A DNA stretch of 64,000 bases from Alicyclobacillus acidocaldarius subsp. acidocaldarius Tc-4-1 (lineage in GTDB: Bacteria; Bacillota; Bacilli; Alicyclobacillales; Alicyclobacillaceae): the NCBI RefSeq assembly GCF_000219875.1, contig NC_017167.1:2379361-2443360 (forward strand), written 5' to 3'. The stretch's first letter is position 1; each line of letters starts with the position of its first letter. Positions 26,824-37,144 of the stretch are shown piece by piece. A model generated the notes under the pieces. That model was not told the DNA's origin. It did not search any database and was given only the letters and a program-made list of their open reading frames with translations. The translations under genes and the position numbers were made by a program.

Positions 26824-27485
26824 GTCTCCTCGACCTCGAGCCGATAACCCTGCCCGCGCACCGTCTTGATGTATCGCCGCTCGGGGTCCAACTTCTGACG
26901 AAGATAGCCGATATACACGTCCACCACGTTCGTATCCCCAGGCGCCTGAAATCCCCACACGCGCTCGAGCAACTCCTGACGGGAACATGTCCGATTCACG
27001 TTGCGCAGCAGGTACAGCAATAGGTCATACTCGCGCGCAGTGAGATCGACCTCTTGCCCCTGATACATCACGCGGTGCGCATCGAGGTGCACCGTTGCTT
27101 CCCCAAAGCGAAAAGGAGCCCCGTTCGCTTCATACCGCCGCCTGATGGCCCGCATGCGCGCCCACAGTTCCTCGATGGCGAACGGTTTGACCAGGTAGTC
27201 GTCTGCACCCGCGTCAAGCCCGCCAACGCGGTCCGCCACTGCGCCACGCGCCGTGAGCATCATGATGGGGACATTCGAAAACCTGCGCACCTCGCGACAC
27301 AGATCGACCCCGCTCATGCCCGGCAGGACGATGTCGATGACCAACAAATCGTAGGACTCCGATCTCGCCCGCTCCAGAGCGGTTTCCGCGTCCATCGCGA
27401 CGTCCACCTCGACGCCAGACAATTCGAGTTCCAAGCGCAGAAATTCCACGAGACCGGGCTCATCCTCGACAATCAGTACCCGCAT
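26820..27485 (-). CDS. OmpR-family response regulator
   Basis: 221 residues. Receiver MRVLIVEDEPGL with acceptor in LLVIDIVLPGMSG and YLVKPFA; winged helix with LTAREYDLLLYLL and the C-terminal YIGYLRQKLD, IKTVRGQGYRL. First gene of the operon with a histidine kinase and a LipL-like transferase. Intact, unlike the regulator at 22595. Confidence 0.93.
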   Translation of the reverse strand: MRVLIVEDEPGLVEFLRLELELSGVEVDVAMDAETALERARSESYDLLVIDIVLPGMSGVDLCREVRRFSNVPIMMLTARGAVADRVGGLDAGADDYLVKPFAIEELWARMRAIRRRYEANGAPFRFGEATVHLDAHRVMYQGQEVDLTAREYDLLLYLLRNVNRTCSRQELLERVWGFQAPGDTNVVDVYIGYLRQKLDPERRYIKTVRGQGYRLEVEET

Positions 27486-27506
27486 CGCTCGATCACCGCC
27501 CTCATC

Positions 27507-28415
27507 TTACCGCAATTCGGACGCGGCCGCTCCCACCGACGCGAGCCACTCGATGAATGCGCGCGCAGCCGCCGGAATGTGAGATTCCCTGCGCCAGACC
27601 AGTGTCACGGTGCGTCGGCCGAGATCGCAGCCGACGATATGGACGAGTTTCAACCGGCCTTGTGTCACGTCGTCCGCTACCGCCGGCCAAGGTACCACGG
27701 CGAGACCGAGTCCCGCCTGCACGAATCGATTCATCGCTTCGAGGCTGTCAGTTTCCATTACCGGCGGAGCGGGTCGTTCCACCCCGGCGCGATGCAGGAG
27801 ATCGTCAATCTGCCGACGAAGCCCCGACTCGCCGTGCATGACCACCAGCGGATACTGCGCCAACTCCGCCATGGAGGCGCGTTTTCCCGCGAGCGCGTGA
27901 TAGGAAGGCGCCACAGCCACGAGTTCGTCCCGCCAGAGCGCAATTTGCTCCACACCCGACTCGTCTTCCGGTGGCGTCGTCACAATGGCGAGATCGACCG
28001 TGCGCGAGGCGAGGCGCTCGAGCGTCACTTTGGACGATCCCGTCACCACTTGAAACCTCACGCGCGGGCGCATGGACGCGTACCGAGCCACAAGGGTAGG
28101 CAGGCGGTACAGCGTGGGGGAGAGCCCCGCTCCGATGCGCACCAGGCCCGCCTCCGGATTCGACATCTCGAGAAGCGACTCCGCCAACTCCTCCTGCTTG
28201 CGCAGCACTTCAAGTGCATACGCGTGCACCCGCTCGCCGGCGGACGTCAGTGCGAGTCGTTTTCCACTCCGGTCAAAAAGCGCCTGTCCGAAGTGGCGTT
28301 CCAGTTGTTGAATTTGCCTCGTCACCGTCGGCTGCGTCACGTGAAGTGCCCGAGCCGCCTCGGACACGCTTCCGAGGGAGACCACGGTGACCAGTGCTCG
28401 GAGCGCCTCAAACAT
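27507..28415 (-). CDS. LysR-type transcriptional regulator
   Basis: 302 residues from ATG 28415 (MFEALRALVTVVSLGSVSEA), with GGAG 8 bases upstream. N-terminal winged helix (AARALHVTQPTVTRQIQQLE) and a periplasmic-binding-like effector domain (from about residue 90). Divergent from purA, with a dyad in the shared gap that fits a LysR operator. Effector unknown. Confidence 0.88.
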   Translation of the reverse strand: MFEALRALVTVVSLGSVSEAARALHVTQPTVTRQIQQLERHFGQALFDRSGKRLALTSAGERVHAYALEVLRKQEELAESLLEMSNPEAGLVRIGAGLSPTLYRLPTLVARYASMRPRVRFQVVTGSSKVTLERLASRTVDLAIVTTPPEDESGVEQIALWRDELVAVAPSYHALAGKRASMAELAQYPLVVMHGESGLRRQIDDLLHRAGVERPAPPVMETDSLEAMNRFVQAGLGLAVVPWPAVADDVTQGRLKLVHIVGCDLGRRTVTLVWRRESHIPAAARAFIEWLASVGAAASELR

Positions 28416-28445
28416 CACGATCACTCCATACAGGTTAAGCATGAA

Positions 28446-28461
28446 AATGATACATATCATT
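28446..28461. promoter_or_regulatory. Inverted repeat, candidate LysR-type operator
   Basis: AATGATA-CA-TATCATT, a perfect 7-bp dyad containing the T-N11-A pattern of LysR regulators. It sits in the gap between the divergent lysR and purA genes, just before the purA -35 box. Confidence 0.45.
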
Positions 28462-28464
28462 CAT

Positions 28465-28493
28465 TTTACACATGGAAAGGTGGAGCGTACACT
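28465..28493 (+). promoter_or_regulatory. Sigma-A-type promoter for purA
   Basis: TTTACA, 17-base spacer, TACACT. It is 30 bases upstream of the GTG start at 28523, and GAGGAGGG stands 8 bases before that start. Confidence 0.55.
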
Positions 28494-28522
28494 GATGTTG
28501 TGTTTAGAGGAGGGAACGCGCG

Positions 28523-29781
28523 GTGTTTCATGCGGTTGTAGGCGCTCAGTATGGCGACGAAGGCAAGGGAAAATGGTCGATTACCTGGCGGAGGAGGCGG
28601 ACATCGTCGTCCGCTACCAGGGAGGCGGCAACGCAGGTCACACCATCGTGAATTCGTTTGGGAAGTTTGCGCTTCACCTCGTCCCGTCAGGGATCTTCCA
28701 CCCGCACACGCTCTGCGTGCTCGGCGCCGGCGTCGTCGTGAACCCGCCCAAACTGGTGGAGGAGTTGACCGCGCTCGCAGAAGCCGGGATTGACACGAGA
28801 CGGCTTGTCATCTCGGACCGAGCGCACATGGTGCTGCCGTATCACATTTGGCAGGACATGTGGGAAGAAGAGGCGAGATCGAGGAAAGTCGGCACGACCC
28901 TTCAGGGAATTGGCCCCGCCTACCAGGACAAAGTGGGGCGATTTGGCATTCAAATGGGCGAAATGCGCCATCTCGACCGCCTGAAGGAGCGCGTGCGCTC
29001 GGCCTTCGAGGCCAAATGCCGGCGACTGCCGGACCTCGAGCGCTATGGCACGTGGGAGGACGTGTGGGAGCCCATCGCCGCGGCGCGCGATGCGCTTCTG
29101 CCATACATCACGGATACGACGCCGCTCCTCTACGAGGCCGCCCAGACGAACAAGCACGTGCTCTTCGAAGGGCAGCTCGGCATCATGCGCGATCTCGATT
29201 GGGGCGTGTACCCATTCGTGACGTCGTCCAACCCCATCGCGGGGGCCGTGTGCAGCGGAGCCGGCGTGCCCCCCACCAAAATCGAGCGCATCACGGGCAT
29301 CACCAAGGCGTACACCACCGCCGTCGGCGAAGGCCCGTTTCCGACGGAGCTCCACGATGAGTTCGGCGCCTTCCTGCGCCATCGCGGCCACGAATACGGC
29401 GCCACCACGGGGCGGCCGCGCGGCTGTGGCTGGCTCGATCTCCCGGCTCTGCGCTATGGCGCGTGGATTAACGGGTACACGGAACTTGCGCTCATGAAGC
29501 TGGACGTCCTCTCCGGGTTGGACGAGATCCGCGTCGCCGTCGCTTACGAGCTGGACGGCCAGCGCCTCGAATGGCCGCCCGCCGCGTATGACATGGAGCG
29601 AGTCAAACCGATCTACGAATCGCTTCCCGGTTGGCAGGAAAATATCAGCGAATGCCGGGCGTTTGAAGACCTTCCCGAGGCCGCGCAAAGATACGTGACT
29701 TTGATTGAACAGCAGGTCGGCGTGCCCATCCAGTACGTGAGTGTCGGACCGAGCCGAGAGCAGACGATTGTGCGGGGGTAA
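28523..29781 (+). pseudogene. purA: Adenylosuccinate synthetase, frameshifted near the start as given
   Basis: Converts IMP, aspartate and GTP to adenylosuccinate on the way to AMP. From GTG 28523 the first codons read the family start FHAVVGAQYGDEGKGK, including the GTP-binding GDEGKGK. At a run of four A (28570-28573) the frame then needs one more A to continue as MVDYLAEEADIVVRYQGG. All later motifs are intact: GGGNAGHTI, TTLQGIGPAYQDK, FEGQLGIMRDLDWGVYPFVT, TTGRPRGCGWLDL. The rest of the gene is undamaged, so a sequencing error or a very recent mutation is more likely than an old pseudogene. Confidence 0.88.
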
Positions 29782-29841
29782 GTTACACGTACGAACCGCT
29801 GATCAAGACGCGGCAGACCTATGGCATGCCCAACATCCACA

Positions 29842-29872
29842 CCGCCCGAGCACCGAGTTCGATCTCGGGCGG
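29842..29872 (+). terminator. Hairpin downstream of purA
   Basis: 9-bp stem CCGCCCGAG/CTCGGGCGG with a 13-base loop, 60 bases past the purA stop and followed by CGCGCCGTTTC. It has no real T tract, so it is a weak candidate. Confidence 0.35.
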
Positions 29873-29962
29873 CGCGCCGTTTCAAGCGGTATACACGGCG
29901 CATAGCAAGACACGAAGCGCGTCACTGACCCGTGGTCCTCTCGTCAAGTACGCCCGACGTGC

Positions 29963-31034
29963 TCAGTCCCGACGTTCGTCTGGCGTCTCCCGGCAGGGCA
30001 GACGCAGTTGAACGCGCGTCCCCTCGCCCGTGGTGTGCAGATCAAACGAAAATTCCGGCCCAAAGTACAACTCGAGGCGGCGGATTAAGTTCTTCAAACC
30101 CAGTCCCGATGCCTCCTTACGGGTCTCGCACGCCGTCACGGGCTTTGGTCGTCCGTCATCCTCAACCTCGATCTCCACATACGCTTCGCCTGTGCGGTGC
30201 GCGCGGATGGAAATGCGCCCTTCGGCCCGCTCCGCGAACCCATGAAGGATACTGTTTTCCACCAAGGGTTGCAGCGTCAGTTTAGGGACGAGCACCTGCA
30301 GGACAGACGGATCGGCGTCTAATTCGATTTTGAGTCGTCCTTGAAAGCGAATGTTTTGGATTTCTACGTACCGCTGCACATGCTCCAGTTCCTCACTTAG
30401 CGTCAGAAATTCGCGGGGATCGCTCAAGGATAATCGCAGAAATCGTCCCAATGCGTAGACGAGTCGCTCAATGTCGTGTTCTCCGCGAGCATACGCCATC
30501 CAATAAATCGAATCGAGTGTGTTGTACAAAAAGTGCGGATTGATCTGCGCCTGGAGAGCGGCAAATTCGAGTTGACGCTTTTCTTCCTCTTGCCATTTCG
30601 TCTGTTCGAGCAAACGGTGGATCTCGTCGACCAGGCGATCAAAACCTTGTGCAAGCACCTGGAATTCATACCAGCCGAGTCGGGTGTCAAGCCGAACCGA
30701 CAGGTCACCTCGCTCGACAGAGGACATGGCTTCCGTTAATCGGCGCAGAGGGCGCGTGACCATCCAAGAAAATAAAAAGGCCACCAACAATGATGCACCA
30801 GATCCCCAGCCGAAGGCGGCAAACATCCAGCCGCGCAGGTTGTAAGTCGCACCATCCGCCAGCGTCCTCTCTGGAATCCAAGATACAATCTTCCAACCAT
30901 TGAGTGGGATGGAGGCGACGGCGACCACGAGCGATTGAGACGGAGTTGAAACGACTTCATCCTGTCCCGCGCGGTCAACGACCGACATCAGCGTTTGTGC
31001 CAAGGCCCGCGGCGGCGCAAGCCCAGTAAGCCAG
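29963..31034 (-). pseudogene. YesM-like sensor histidine kinase, C-terminal part (split by IS)
   Basis: The C-terminal two-thirds of a kinase whose N-terminus lies at 33479-34175. It contains the end of the sensor domain, a membrane helix (FAAFGWGSGASLLVAFLFSW), a HAMP linker (TRPLRRLTEAMSSVERGDLSVR), the His-kinase signature QINPHFLYNTLDSIYW, and the ATPase boxes LQPLVENSILHGF and GLGLKNLIRRL. Removing the IS and one copy of GCCAG rejoins the frames as HGRW-LTGLAPPRALA without any other change, so the gene was intact until the insertion. The cognate YesN-like regulator is just upstream at 34172. Confidence 0.88.
31030..31034. repeat. Target-site duplication GCCAG, left copy
   Basis: GCCAG directly before the TGTATAGCGC end of the IS; the same five bases follow the other end at 33479-33483. 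Confidence 0.85.
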
Positions 31035-31182
31035 TGTATAGCGCATAATAAAAGTGCAGAACACCGCAACGTAAAAGTGCAGACTTGGTGCGGTGCCTGC
31101 GGATAGTGAATAGGCACTTGCAACACCACTCTTCCAACTCTACCCTAGGGTTTGTCTAGGAATCCTGGGGAGATGAGAGAGG

Positions 31183-32681
31183 ATGTTGAAAGTGCCACAG
31201 CAGCAGTATATCAAGTTTCTCTACGAGAATGGGGACTGTTCGATTTCCGAAATTGCCAGGTCCCTGGGAATCAACTGGCGTACTGCCAAGAAATACGCCA
31301 CCAAGGACGACTGGAATGAGCCCCTGCGGCGGCGCAGGAAACGGCATCCCGTTCTCGGCCCGTACCTTGACATCATCGATACATGGCTGACGGAGGAGCA
31401 GGCGCTGCCCCGCAAGCAACGGTACACAGCCAAGCGAATCTTTGACCGGCTGTGTGAGGAGCACGGGTTCGAGGGCGGGCGTCGAACCGTCGAGCGGTAC
31501 GTGGCCCAGCGGCGCAAGGAACTCAAGCTCGAGCGTGCCGAATCCTACGAGCGGCTGGAGCACCCCGGTGGCGAGGCACAGGTGGACTTTGGAACGGCTT
31601 ACGTAGGACAGGCTGGACAGTTGGTCGAGCGGAAGGTGCTTGTGATGTCCTTCCCGTTTAGCAATGCTGCGTTCGCCTTCCCGGTGCGTGCGGAGAACAC
31701 TGAGTGCTTTTTGGAGGCGATGAAACGAATCTTCGGGCGGATAGGAGGTGTTCCGAGCAAGATCTGGTTCGACAATCTGTCGGCGGCGGTCGTCTCCATT
31801 GACAAGGACGGCGGGCGGACGTTCACCGACCAGTTCCTTCGGTTCGCAGCCCACTACCGGTTCCAGCCGGAGTTCTGCAACCCGTACAGCGGGCATGAGA
31901 AGGGGCATGTGGAGAACAAGGTGGGATACAGCCGTCGGAATTGGCTCGTCCCCCCTCCCGTGTGCGATACCGACACCGAGCTGGAGGAGCATCTGGCCCG
32001 TAAGTCAGAGGCTGATATGGAACGCCCGCATTACGCCAAGCATGAGCGTATTGCCGACCTGTGGGAAAAGGAGCGTTCAAAACTGCTCGCGTTACCGGCC
32101 ACGCCGTTCGAGGTGTTCCGCCTGGAGGCTGCCCGTCTGAACAAGTACCGGGAACTGCGGTTCGAGAAAGCCACCTACCCGTTGCCTCAGTGCCGAGGGC
32201 TGGAGACGGTGCTGCTGAAAGTGAAGTGGGATGAAATCGAGGTCTTGTCGAGCGACGGGGAGTACCGGCTCCTAGGGAAGCTTCCACGGCCTTATGCGGA
32301 CAAGCCCATTACGATTGAGTGGACCATCGTATTCGACGGATACCGGAGGAAACCTCGGTCCGTGATGTACTCGGACCTGGCAAGATACATGCCTCCTTCG
32401 GTACGCGCCTTCATACGGGTGGAGAATGCCGAGCTGAGAAAGGCCCGTATCGCCCTCGTTCGTCGCCTGCTGGAGAGCCACGAGATGGCCGAGATAGGCG
32501 CGGCGCTCGATACGTTGGCGGGGCACTTCAGCCCGGAGGCTGTCCTCGAGCACACGCTATACGCCATGAAACACCCCGAGTTTCGGCCTGAACCGTTGGT
32601 GGAATCGCACACCCCGGTAGAGATTCACGGGCACATGCCCGATCTGAGCCAGTATGACGCCATTCTGGGGGTGAGCAGATC

Positions 32682-32685
<4 letters not shown>
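31183..32685 (+). CDS. istA: IS21-family transposase IstA
   Basis: 500 residues. N-terminal helix-turn-helix (SISEIARSLGINWRTAKKY) and DDE integrase core: Asp in EAQVDFGTA, Asp in IWFDNLSAAV and Glu in GHVENKVGYSRRN. Complete and undamaged. Its stop overlaps the start of istB (GTGA), the usual istAB arrangement. Confidence 0.95.
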
Positions 32686-33410
<725 letters not shown>

Positions 33411-33478
33411 TCTTCTGTACTGCAGTGCCTATGCACAAATCCGTGTCGTTTCTCTGCACTTTTTACTTGCGAAAAACA

Positions 33479-33483
33479 GCCAG
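33479..33483. repeat. Target-site duplication GCCAG, right copy
   Basis: Second copy of the 5-bp duplication, directly after the ...AAAAACA end of the IS21-family element. Confidence 0.85.
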
Positions 33484-34175
33484 CGACCATGTTCATCAAG
33501 CACGGCGAGATCGGCGTCACGCCCTGTGCTCACACTTTCCATCACGGTGCGAACATACTCTGGCTTGACGCCGATGACCACAATTGCATCGGAAGGTGTC
33601 GTCTGAAGCCACTGCGACACGAAGAAGCGCGGTCGGTGATCGTCAAACAACCACTCTGCGGGAGGTTGTTCACCAATCCAGACGGGCGTGGTGTTGTAAA
33701 AGGTATGTTGGACGAACCATTGGTAGGGTTGATCGATCGGGCGATAGGGTGCGAGTTCGTGGCCAGCGTCTACAAATTCCATGCCGTTGTCCAGAAGTAA
33801 CATCACTGTATCGATGAGTTCATCGTGATTACGTTGAACTTGCGTCAGGAGCCGATTGACATATGTGTACATCGTGAAGGGTGTGTAACCTTTCGGAGGT
33901 GACTGAAAGTCGATCTCGCGCTGAATCACAGGGTCCGAGACCAGCGTGTGGAGCGCATTCCTCTCCACTGATAAGAACTGTTCATTCAGATAGTCAGCGG
34001 TCTGCACGACAAACGAAACCAGCGATCGGCGCCCCACTTCGTCCGAAATCGCGCGGAGTTTGCGCATGACGAAACTGCCCAGGATGACCAAACACGACAT
34101 CATGAGCACCCAGGTCACAAGAAATATCCATGCAGTCAGGGACCGACCCAGGCGGCGAATGGCGTTCACAGTCAT
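33484..34175 (-). pseudogene. YesM-like sensor histidine kinase, N-terminal part (split by IS)
   Basis: Starts at ATG 34175, in an ATGA overlap with the regulator stop. First membrane helix (LTAWIFLVTWVLMMSCLVIL), then about 200 residues of extracytoplasmic sensor domain ending DADLAVLDEHGRW at the insertion point. Read into the IS it would add a short foreign tail and stop at 33429, leaving a membrane-bound sensor without a kinase domain. The C-terminal part is at 29963-31034. Confidence 0.88.
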
Positions 34176-34942
34176 CCCCCTTCTTCCACCCGACCGACCA
34201 ATCCATTCGGCATGTCACGCGCGGCCAGAGCCCCTTGCAAATAAGCCTTTGGGTGCAGTCCCGTGTGCCTTTCGAAGATGTCACAAAAATGGCGCACGTC
34301 TTCAAAACCTACACTGTGAGCCGCATCTACGAGACGCACCCCTTTGCGGAGAAGCGCCGCAGCGGCTTCGATCTTGCGCATGTGCACGTATTCGAGAAAC
34401 GTCAGTTGCATCTTCTTTTTAAATAGAGCCGCCAGATAGGTTGGGGACACGTGGATGGCCGCCGCAACGTCCTGAAGGCGCAGCCGTTCCGAAATGCGAG
34501 ACTCGATATAACGAATGGCCTGTGCGATCACGTCTTGGCCGTCCGCTGGGGAGAGATTCACCCCGGCCTCCACTTTCGCAATCCGGTCAAACGAGCGACT
34601 GAGCACATCGCGGATTTCTGCGGCACCAGCTGGCTTAAGAAGATATTCCATCACGCCAAGTCGAATTGCTCGCTGCGCGTATTCAAATTCACCGTATCCA
34701 CTGACAATCACGTTTACCGTAGGGCGTCGCTCAGGAGGCACTCGTTCCAGCGCATCCAGCCCTCCGAGGAAGGGCATGCACACATCGAGAAACGCCAGGT
34801 CAACAGATTCTTCAGTCAGGATCTCCAATGCGCGGTGACCATCCGCAGCCTCGAAGACGGCGGTGGCGAATCCCGAACTTTCGCAGACCGCGCGCAACCC
34901 TCTGCGCACGATAGGCTCGTCGTCCGCAATCAGGATGCGCAT
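34172..34942 (-). CDS. YesN-like response regulator, receiver plus AraC-type HTH
   Basis: 256 residues from ATG 34942 with GGGGAGGG upstream. Receiver MRILIADDEPIVRRG, acceptor Asp in LAFLDVCMPFLGG, YLLKPAG; C-terminal AraC domain (LRLQDVAAAIHVSPTYLAAL, HSVGFEDVRHFCDIFERHTG). It follows a ribose-type ABC transporter, and such pairs usually control the neighbouring sugar transporter. Its kinase is split by an IS, so the system is probably unresponsive in this strain. Confidence 0.9.
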   Translation of the reverse strand: MRILIADDEPIVRRGLRAVCESSGFATAVFEAADGHRALEILTEESVDLAFLDVCMPFLGGLDALERVPPERRPTVNVIVSGYGEFEYAQRAIRLGVMEYLLKPAGAAEIRDVLSRSFDRIAKVEAGVNLSPADGQDVIAQAIRYIESRISERLRLQDVAAAIHVSPTYLAALFKKKMQLTFLEYVHMRKIEAAAALLRKGVRLVDAAHSVGFEDVRHFCDIFERHTGLHPKAYLQGALAARDMPNGLVGRVEEGG

Positions 34943-35001
34943 GTGTAGTCCCTCCCCTGGATAGGTGGCCGGGTGCTTCTCGCACCCGGCACCTGTGCGC
35001 T

Positions 35002-36027
35002 TTACATTTCGACCTCTTCGTGCGAAGCCTTCGGCGTCGTCCACAGCTTTCCGCTCTCGTAAGCCTGTAGATTCGACTTCGTCACCAACACCGTAGGCGT
35101 TTCCAGGAATTTCGGAATGGACTGGCCCATGAAGTACTTGTGCATCTGCTCGACCACGGTCTCTCCCATTTCGTAGGGGAACGTGCCGATGGTCGCGGTC
35201 ACCAGTCCACTCTGGATATCTTGCAATGTCACAGGGTTGCCGTCGATGCCAATCGTGTAAATGTGTTTGTGCATCTGACTCGCCGCAATGGCTGCGCCGA
35301 TATCCATCTCGTCACTTGCACCATAAACCAATTGAATGTTCGGATGAGCCTGAAGCGCTTGCATCGTGATGGACAAGCCCTCGCTGCGCAGCCAATCCGC
35401 TTGCTGCTCCTCCACAATGTGTATATTCGGATACTTCTTGATGATCTCCTTGTATCCGCCTACGCGCTCCGTGTTGTAGTAGCTCGGGATACCGTCGAGA
35501 ATCATGATGTTCCCACGGCCGTGCAGAAGTTGAACCGTGAATTGAGCCAACTTGTGTGCAGCCTCGCGCTGGTTATAACCGATATACTCCGTGACATTTC
35601 CGGCTCCAGTGGATGCGAGCCCGTTGAAGATGAAAACGGGGATGTGCGCCTTGTTCGCTTGCAGGATGGCGGTGCCAATGGCCTTATCATCCATGGGACA
35701 GACTGCGATGGCCGAGACGTGTTCAGACACAAGGTTTTCCATCATACTCACCTGTGTGTTGAAGTCCGACTCTGCCGGAGGCGCCTCCACAATGACCTTG
35801 TATCCGTACTCCTGAGCTATCTTGCGAGCGCCTTGCACAATCTGGACGTAAAACGGACTGGTCATACCGGGTGGCAGAATGGCGATGGTTTTCTGACCCG
35901 AATTAGCAGCCTGAGCGTTCCCAGGTCCGAGCGCCAGCGCGCTTAAACAAGCCACCGCTGCCCCCAGCCATTTTCCGATCTTCATGCGATTTTGAGCGCT
36001 CCCGCCTCGTTTTCCCCACTTCTTCAT
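35002..36027 (-). CDS. Sugar ABC transporter substrate-binding protein (RbsB-like)
   Basis: 341 residues from ATG 36027 with GAGGGGGG upstream. The signal region contains LGAAVACLSALALG and an AQA-AN cleavage site rather than a lipobox cysteine. Periplasmic-binding type 4 fold: MTSPFYVQIVQGARKIAQEYG, AIAVCPMDDKAIGTAI, TIGIDGNPVTLQDIQSG. Third gene after the ATPase and permease. The sugar is not identifiable. Confidence 0.88.
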   Translation of the reverse strand: MKKWGKRGGSAQNRMKIGKWLGAAVACLSALALGPGNAQAANSGQKTIAILPPGMTSPFYVQIVQGARKIAQEYGYKVIVEAPPAESDFNTQVSMMENLVSEHVSAIAVCPMDDKAIGTAILQANKAHIPVFIFNGLASTGAGNVTEYIGYNQREAAHKLAQFTVQLLHGRGNIMILDGIPSYYNTERVGGYKEIIKKYPNIHIVEEQQADWLRSEGLSITMQALQAHPNIQLVYGASDEMDIGAAIAASQMHKHIYTIGIDGNPVTLQDIQSGLVTATIGTFPYEMGETVVEQMHKYFMGQSIPKFLETPTVLVTKSNLQAYESGKLWTTPKASHEEVEM

Positions 36028-36055
36028 GAGATCTTCCCCCCTCGTCAAGATCGTT

Positions 36056-37144
36056 TCAATCCTGGCGAACCTCGCCCTGTATTCGCCTGCCGACCACCGC
36101 TCGACGAAACCAGCGCTGTACCGCAATTCGCTTGCGAAGAATGTCCGTCAACACGGCGAGCACGATGATGAGCCCCATCACCACGTCGCTCCAGTACGTG
36201 TTCACGTTCAAGAGGGTCAGCCCGTCGCGAACGCAGGACATGATCAACACACCCACGAGACTGCCGAACATGCTGGCCGATCCGCCGGACAAACTCGTGC
36301 CGCCAATCACGACGCCCGCGATGGTGTCGAGTTCGTACCCGTCGCCGTTGGTGCTGATTCCGGATTGCAAACGTGTGTCGAGCAAGATGCCGGCCAGCGC
36401 CGAGAGCACGCCGGAGAGGACATAGACGCCGATGAGCACGCGGTCCACGCGCACACCCGAGAGACGCGTGGCAAACTCGTTGCCACCAATGGACAGCGTG
36501 TATTTGCCGAACAACGTGCGCGACAGAAGAATCCAGGAGATCACGTAGACTCCAATGGTAATCCAAATGAGATCGGAAACGCCAAGAAATGTGTTTGTCG
36601 CCAAGTTATCAAACGATGTAGGAAGCGCGTCGATGGTTTCGCCTTGCGTCAGGACGTACGCGAGCCCCCGAACCATCTCCATGGTTCCAAGTGTCACGAT
36701 GAAGGGCGCCATGCCAAGCTTGGCCACCGCCAGACCGTTGAACAACCCCACCACGGCGCCGACGCCCAGTCCGGCAAGGACTGCGATGAGCACCCCATGG
36801 CCCATGCCCCCGACGGCCTTGTCCGTGCTCATCAGGAGCGCAGAAATCACGCCCGAAAGCCCTACGATGGAACCGACCGACAGGTCAATCCCACCAGTTC
36901 CGATGACGAAGGTCTGTCCTGCAGCCATGATTGCCACGATGCTCGCCTGGATCACGATGTCTTGAATGTTCCCCCACGTCCTGAACGCGGGAGATGCAAG
37001 GCTCAATGCACCCGCCAGAAGGATGAGCGCGAGAAGGGCGCCCGTTTGGTTGAGGCGGGCGTTCAGCCAACGCGTCCGCGGAACAGCACTGTGCGCAACC
37101 TCTGACGGCTTCGTTTCTACGGACGAGAGCCCGCCATCGCCCAT
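36056..37144 (-). CDS. Sugar ABC transporter permease (RbsC-like)
   Basis: 362 residues. Family motifs: GIDLSVGSIVGLSGVISALL, GLFNGLAVAKLGMAPFIVTLGTM split over two helices, and GGTSLSGGSASMFGSLVGVL near the end. Starts at ATG 37144, inside the last codons of the ATPase gene (28-base overlap), with GGAGGAGGTG upstream. Confidence 0.92.
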   Translation of the reverse strand: MGDGGLSSVETKPSEVAHSAVPRTRWLNARLNQTGALLALILLAGALSLASPAFRTWGNIQDIVIQASIVAIMAAGQTFVIGTGGIDLSVGSIVGLSGVISALLMSTDKAVGGMGHGVLIAVLAGLGVGAVVGLFNGLAVAKLGMAPFIVTLGTMEMVRGLAYVLTQGETIDALPTSFDNLATNTFLGVSDLIWITIGVYVISWILLSRTLFGKYTLSIGGNEFATRLSGVRVDRVLIGVYVLSGVLSALAGILLDTRLQSGISTNGDGYELDTIAGVVIGGTSLSGGSASMFGSLVGVLIMSCVRDGLTLLNVNTYWSDVVMGLIIVLAVLTDILRKRIAVQRWFRRAVVGRRIQGEVRQD

